Position numbers and translations under genes: made by a program
Shown here: positions 58,556-64,000 of the stretch, piece after piece
Layout of the letters: each line of letters begins with the position of its first letter
Position numbering within the stretch: position 1 is the stretch's first letter
Assembly (NCBI RefSeq): GCF_003171515.1
Contig: NC_089390.1
Location: forward strand, 3,286,001-3,350,000
DNA from: Pyrenophora tritici-repentis
Lineage: Eukaryota > Ascomycota > Dothideomycetes > Pleosporales > Pleosporaceae
DNA: 64,000 nt
Direction: 5' to 3'
Notes under the pieces: model-generated
Told to the model about the DNA's origin: nothing
Seen by the model: only the letters and a program-made list of their open reading frames with translations
Database searches by the model: none

Positions 58556-60651
58556 ACGTGCCCGTGCGCAGCGCGCACGCCGAACACCAAAACACTGAAA
58601 CACCTACAAACTTCAACGCGTCATAACTCAATCAGCATGGCAGCTATTGACAAAGCGTTAGCAGAAATCGAATCGCGAGAGCTTGGAGATAAAATTGTAT
58701 ACCAGCAATATGCTGATAAGTACAACGTATCAAGGAGTGCGTTGAGCCGAAGACACCGAGGCATTTCACGCTCGAGAGCCGACTATACAGCCGACAAACA
58801 ATCCCTCACGCCACATCAAGAGCTAGAGCTTGTACGGTATATCACTAAGCTTACCAAGCAAGGCCTACCCCCTACAAGGGAGATGATTAGGAATTTCTTA
58901 TCAGAAGTAGCCCATCAGCAGCTCAGCGAGAGCTGGGTTACTCGCTTCATTAACCGACACGAGATCCATCTTATCTCAAAGTGGACCAGCGCCATGGATC
59001 GTACGCGCCACCTGGCTGATTCCGAGTCAAAGTATAGACTCTACTTCGAGCTGCTGCATGGAAAGATCACCCAATACCACCTAGAGGCTCGAGATATATA
59101 CAATATGGATGAGAAGGGCTTCTTGATTGGCTTGGTAGGCAGAAGCAAGAGGATATTCAGCAGGCGTCAGTGGGAGAAGAAGGAGGTTCGAGCATCTCTC
59201 CAGGATGGATCACGCGAGTTTCTGACAGTCCTGGCCTGCTGCTGCGCTGATGGGAGCTCGCTGCCTCCAGCCCTCATCTACGCAGCTAAGAAAGGAGCTA
59301 TACGATTAAGTTGGGTAGAGGATATTAAGGCAGGAGAGCATGAGGTCTTTGTCTCATCATCTCCAACAGGCTGGTCAAACGATGACGTAGGCCTAGCTTA
59401 GCTTGAGCAGGTGTTTGATCGCTATACAAAGCAGCGATCAGGGAGATGGCGATTGCTTATCCTTGATGGCCATGGACATGGATCTCACCTCACGATGGAG
59501 TTTATTAAGTACTGCGATCGCCACAGGATCCTCCTCATAATCCTTCCTCCCCATTCAACCCACACGCTCCAGCCGCTCGATGTGGTGCTGTTCAAGCCAC
59601 TCTCTCAGGCCTACTCCAACGAGCTCACTAACCATCTCCATAAGGCTCAAGGCCTCGCTCCAATCAAGAAAGGGGACTTTTTCCCACTCTTCTGGAGCGC
59701 CTAGATATCCTCCTTCACGGAGAGTCTCATATTGAAGGCCTTCGAAGCCACTAGGATCTGGCCGATAGACGCCAACGTTATCCTCCGTAGATTTGCCAGC
59801 ACGCCAGAAGCTGAGAGAAGCTCATCATCAGGGCTCTCTGATCATGACTAGAGAAAGCTTGATCGATTAGTTCGAACTGCTGTCACTGATAGCCATCAGT
59901 ATGAGGTAAGAAAGCTACGCTCAAGCGTTCACCATCTCTCTGTTCAGAATGAGCTTTTAAAGCATAAAGTAGACGGTTTAGAAGAGGCTCTTCAACATAA
60001 AAAGAAGCATAAGAAGAAGGGCAAAGCTCTTGACCTTCAACAGCGCCAGAAGTATCACGGTGGCGCTGTCCTCTGGTCTCCTCGCAAGTTGCGTGAGGCT
60101 CGAGCTAGAGAAGCAGTACGGGAGCGAGATGAGACGGAGGAGAAACTCCAAAAAGCACAGGCCAAGAAGCAGCGTAAGGAGGCTCAGCTACAGCGTCAAG
60201 TTGAGCTCGAGCAGAGGCGTGTGGAGAGGCAGAGGCTCAAGGAGGCGAAGGAGCTTGAGCGAGCTGAGAAAGCAATTGAACGCGCGCGCAAAGTTGAAGC
60301 TCAACACCAGAAAAAAACTATCCAACAAGCTCAAGAGCGCAAGCGTAAAGCCTCACAAGTAACCTTATCAAGTAATAAGCGTCAAAAACGCGCTAGCGCT
60401 GCTCAAGCTGGTGTTCAAACTCAAGATGAGCCATCTGCTGCACCACCCAGAGTCACATCACGTGGCCGCAACGTCAACCTCCCACAAAAATTTAGATAGT
60501 ACAAGTTAATCGCAAGCATCTAGTTACTGCAACACTAAGTTCTTATTAGTATTGGGCTATTGTGTGGCGTTGTACAGCCTCATTTTTGAGATTGAGCAGA
60601 TGGTGTTCGCCGTGCGCGCTGCGAATCCGTGCGCGCTGCGCACGGGCATGT
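58556..60651 (+). mobile_element. pogo/Fot element, copy 2 (2096 bp, inactivated)
   Basis: TA flanks lie at 58554-58555 and 60652-60653. The left end starts ACGTGCCCGTGCGCAGCG and the right, reverse-complemented, ACATGCCCGTGCGCAGCG. The right end holds two copies of a GCAGCGCGCAC motif and the left only one. The element carries a transposase gene with three in-frame stops and abuts copy 3 through a shared TA. Confidence 0.9.
58637..60499 (+). pseudogene. pogo/Fot transposase pseudogene, three amber stops
   Basis: One reading frame of 620 codons runs the whole length with no frameshift but is interrupted by TAG at 59399-59401, 59702-59704 and 59849-59851. Each stop replaces a Trp that is present at the same place in copy 1 (GLAWLKEVF, FWSAWAAAF, EDWLK). 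All three are TGG to TAG, a TpG to TpA change. The catalytic Asp motifs NMDEKGF, LILDGH and LQPLDVVLF remain. A 6-bp duplication adds Gly-His just after the second Asp (DGHGHGSH). Confidence 0.9.
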
Positions 60652-60716
60652 TACCCTCAGATGCGCAACCCCGCATCAAAATTTCTTTCACCGCAACCAC
60701 CAATAACTCCACCAAC

Positions 60717-62770
60717 ATGAATCCAATCGATGCCGCGATAGCCGCAATCGACGCGTTGAAGCCAGGGGAACAGTTTAGTTACAACAAAATTGCAAAAAAT
60801 CTTGGTGTTGTGAGATCTACGCTCATCCGGAGGCACAAGGGGTTAACGCAACCCAGTGCAATTGCAAATCAAAAACTCCACCCACAACAAGAAAAGGAGC
60901 TTGTACGATACGTTCAGGGGTTAACAAAGAGACGCTTGCCACTTACAAAAGAGATGGTAAAGAGCTACGCAGCTTCAATTGCTGGAAAAGGGGTTGGCGA
61001 TAAGTGGGTATCCGGGTTTCTCCGGCGGCACTCAAATAAACTCATATCAAAATGGCAAAGGCCTATGGATCGCAAACGCCATAAGGCTGATTCAGGGGCA
61101 GCTATCAAGGAGTATTTTGACCTGATACATGGGAAACAACAGGAGTACCGGCTCCAAAACCTCAGCATCTACAACATGGACGAAAAGGGGTTTGCCATAG
61201 GCACCGGCGGCAGGTCAAAAAGGATATTTGACAAACAGCTGTATGAGAAAAAGGAGGTTACTACATGAGTTCAAGACGGATCCCGTGAATGGATAACTAT
61301 CCTAGCTTGTATTTGCGCCGATGGGACAGCGTTACCGCCAAGCATTATTTTCAAAAGTAAATCAGATGTCGGATCGTGAGAATCGGTAGAGACGTCGGCT
61401 GCTTGACACTTCGGCCCGACTTCGGCCCACCTTGCGCAGAGCTTAGGTATACCTTCGTAGCACCTATGTTCGTGGACAATACCAATACCAGTCACCAGAA
61501 GAACCTCGTTGTTGTTATTCACCCGTACGATCGTACAAGGCCTACCAACATCAGGAGACCTCCAATCAGTTTGGGTGGACAAGATCAGTGAAAGCGAAGA
61601 GCCGGCCTTTGTAGCGGCATCAAAACGTGGCTGGACGAACGATAAGATAGGGGTAGCTTGGCTCAAGGAGGCGTTTGAGCCATTCACCAGGCCAAAAACA
61701 CCTTATTCATATCGGTTACTCATTATAGATGGGCACTCATCCCATATAACTCAGGAGTTTTTGGATTTTTGCGATCAAAATCAGATACTCCTGGCTATCT
61801 TTCCTCCTCATTCAACTTATCGGCTTCAACCCCTAGATGTTGGAGTGTTCAAAACACTCTCATCAGCCTATAAAAAGGAGCTAGCTACCTTCACCCAAAA
61901 CACGCTGGGGGTCTCCGAACTTAAAAAACGAGACTTCTTCACCCTTTTCCATCGAGCCTGGGTATCTACAATGGCCCCTAGCCTCATCAAAAAGGCCTCC
62001 ACCGCCACCGGCATCTGGCCACCTGATCCGACACCTGTACTCAAAAAATTCACCCCAGCCACCCCTGAGGTGTCAAGTTCGGATGAGGACTCAACGTCAC
62101 CTATCAGCGAGTCAGATTGGCTCAAAATATATTCACTAATCCGCCAAATAAGCAAGGGTGAAAGGAGTAGGCAGGTAAGAAGACTCCAGAAAACCCTCCA
62201 CCGGCTTGTTGTTGAAAACAAGCTCCTTCGCGATGAGACCAGGGGTCTTATAGAGGAGCTGCGTAGTAGAGGGAAGAAGCGAAAAAGCTACCCCCTGAAA
62301 CACCAAGAAAATATAGATATCCCCATGGAGGAGCTGTTTTCTGGTCGCCAAGAAAGATTCGGCAGGCCCGTGAGCGTTGGGTTGAAGAACAGCAAAGATT
62401 AGATCAGGAGAAACTCCGAAAAGCTAAGATAAAAGATTTGAGAGAACAGGCAAGGTTATACAAGTTGAAAGTAACTCAGGAGAAGCGTGCGGCACGAGAG
62501 GCAGCCAAGGAGAGGAGGATGAAGGAGAAGGCTGAGAAGGCTGTTGAACGCGACCGCAAAAAGGCTGAGCGCGACGCCAAAGAAGCTACCCAACAGTCCC
62601 AAAACAGTAAGCGCAAGGCCTCGAAAACCTCAAATAATCGCGATAGTAAGCGTCAAAAGCGTGTTGCGGATGTTGCAGCTGTTGTAGAGGCGTCAGGGGC
62701 GGCACCGGCGGCGCCACCAAAAGTGACCCGCCACGGCCGGAACATCGAACTTCCAGCCAAATATAGGTAG
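60717..62770 (+). pseudogene. pogo/Fot transposase pseudogene with LTR insertion
   Basis: The ATG at 60717 (MNPIDAAIAAIDALKPGEQF) is aligned with the starts of the other two copies. The frame is cut by TGA at 61266-61268, by a solo LTR at 61367-61550, and by a frameshift at about 62305-62320, after which the frame continues HGGAVFWSPRKIRQAR to the stop at 62768-62770. With its 5-bp target duplication the LTR adds 189 bp, a multiple of three, so the frame resumes as GDLQSVWVDKIS. The acids in NMDEKGF, LLIIDGH and LQPLDVGVF are retained. Confidence 0.88.
61367..61550. mobile_element. Solo LTR (184 bp) inside pogo copy 3
   Basis: The insert starts TGTCGGATCG and ends CCTACCAACA, with the TG...CA ends and short inverted TGTYGG/CCRACA termini of retrotransposon LTRs. 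The flanking pentamers are TCAGA (61362-61366) and TCAGG (61551-61555), a 5-bp target duplication with one change. Removing the insert and one pentamer restores the transposase frame exactly. A small copia-like LTR is likely; orientation is uncertain. Confidence 0.75.
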
Positions 62771-62925
62771 CGCAAAGTAACCAGGGGCATCTAATTACTA
62801 CTACTTCATGAAATCTCGCGATACTAGCCATTGTGTGGTGATCTACAGCCTCATTTTTGAAATCTGATTGTGTTATTGGGGTTGCGCATCTGAGGCACTT
62901 GCGCATCTCACGCACGGACACGGTA

Positions 62926-64000
62926 ATTACTGGTACACCACTGAAGTGGCAACTCCAAGTTTAAGTAGAAGAGCAAAGCCAGCAGACAGCGCGACGTCGG
63001 CACAGATTCAGGCCGTACCTGCGACATGGGTGTCCAAGAGATGTTCCTTCCATCATCGAATCTTGGCTCGGTACCTAGGTATGTGAAATTTGACGCTAAG
63101 TCAACGGATGCGTTCTGAGGCTTACTATTTCGTAGATCCGTTTCCCTAGTTTCTGTCGCGACCCCATGGTTACTTACGAGCAAACGATGATCCTGAACGG
63201 TGCTGACACTGTTGATAAAGTTTATGGTAGTAAGGACAGGAAGTTGGGAACTTTGGAACCATAGGGGACGTGAATGCCTGCACTGTAGATAGATCAGGTC
63301 CCTGATCTTAGCACCCACTTCAGCAGATTCGGGCCTTGAATAAAGTCATGAAGTCATGCTTCCACTGCCGTGAACACTGGTCCTTCCGGATGGCCCGGAT
63401 ACTTAGATATGCATAACCCCTCTGACCAACGCTGGGGCCTCCAACATCGGCTTTGCCCAAAGAGAAGGGGCGTTTCTCGGAAGTACCTACATCGTAAAAG
63501 TCTATCTGTACTGGGTTGTTGAATTTTCGTTCGCGACGACACATGCCGAATACGAGCGTCTCATTTCCCTGTCAGCCTAACCCCGGCAGTTCCTCCAACA
63601 TAAGACATTAGCTTATCCGACACCTCTTTTCCCTCCTTTAGAGGGAAATCTACAAGTCATCCTCATACTATCACATCTTACCCTCATTAAGAAAGAAACT
63701 ACACGAGCTAAACTTTAGCATGGCCACCACAGGGTATAATCTCGATCCTCTCTGATATGATGCAAGGGACTTGGAAAAAGACGTTTTTAGTTTTACAAGA
63801 TAACTCATCTTCTACACATCGACATGTTGATGTATGTTGCACCACACTCTGTAGCTCTCTTTACTAGTCTACCGAACTACAAATATACCATTAATTCTCT
63901 CCTCTATGCTGCTCATTTCTCACGAGAAATCAACTCTACCTCAATTCTTTCAGTACATATCTTCAGCGGCCTTGTCGTCGGTGGTCTAAAGTCGGCGACC
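62926..64000. other. Right-end stretch, no gene called
   Basis: No gene can be supported. A 136-codon minus-strand frame at 62908-63318 begins inside non-coding pogo sequence on its far side and has no domain I recognise. The last 400 bp are AT-rich and show nothing definite. Confidence 0.4.

Larger units (their letters stand above)
60654..62923 (+). mobile_element. pogo/Fot element, copy 3 (degenerate, 5' end shortened)
   Basis: TA flanks lie at 60652-60653 (shared with copy 2) and 62924-62925. The right end, reverse-complemented, starts CCGTGTCCGTGCGTGAGATG and then repeats a CAGATGCGCAA motif. The left end has only the inner copy (CTCAGATGCGCAACCCC), so about 27 bp of the outer repeat are missing. 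The transposase is broken by a stop, a solo LTR and a frameshift. Confidence 0.85.

Noticed and set aside
1..64000. CRISPR array, rRNA genes, biosynthetic cluster
   Set aside because: No spaced identical repeats, no rRNA sequence, and the AflR-like and SKL hydrolase genes have no synthase or tailoring neighbours.

Overview
The window looks like nuclear DNA of a filamentous ascomycete, most likely a Dothideomycete of the Pleosporales type (inference). It has short introns of about 45-310 nt with GT-AG borders and CTAAC/CTGAC branch sites, Zn2Cys6 and AflR-type regulators, a GPI-type cell-wall protein, and pogo/Fot and Tc1/mariner transposons at TA target sites. Gene density is moderate, with long gene-free stretches. 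There are no rRNA genes, CRISPR arrays or convincing tRNAs.

Layout. 1-1828: 3' part of a DDHD-domain phospholipase. 1829-16694: almost gene-free, carrying MITE copy A and an intact Tc1/mariner element (6708-8231). 16695-20798: a bZIP factor and ORC1. 20799-23672: intergenic, with MITE copy B. 23673-34239: a Zn2Cys6 factor, the NatA subunit NAA15, a zincless-type Fpg DNA glycosylase, a divergent conserved unknown gene with an apparent frameshift, and a secreted/ER-type ureohydrolase. A 160-220 bp copy of the Fpg first-exon/promoter region recurs between the last two. 34240-36361: gene-free with repeat structures. 36362-39271: a tocopherol-cyclase-like protein, then an SKL-tailed alpha/beta hydrolase. 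39511-41606: an intact pogo/Fot element. 41917-50380: a BRCT-repeat protein of Rtt107/Brc1 type, a small GPI-type secreted protein, kynurenine formamidase and a mitochondrial stomatin-like protein. 50381-54438: gene-free with three more MITE copies and a perfect 59-bp palindromic hAT-like MITE. 54439-55942: an AflR-like regulator. 58556-62923: two degenerate pogo elements head to tail, one carrying a solo LTR.

Most host genes are unrelated housekeeping or regulatory genes: replication and repair (ORC1, BRCT protein, Fpg), N-terminal acetylation, tryptophan/NAD metabolism and mitochondrial membrane organisation. I see no biosynthetic cluster and no clearly new multi-gene system. The novelty lies in the mobile DNA: a six-copy MITE family, the palindromic MITE with an 8-bp target duplication, three diverged pogo elements whose ends carry different doubled motifs, and the duplicated promoter segment. 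Gene models here were spliced by eye from reading frame and splice consensus; family names rest on recognised motifs, not on searches.
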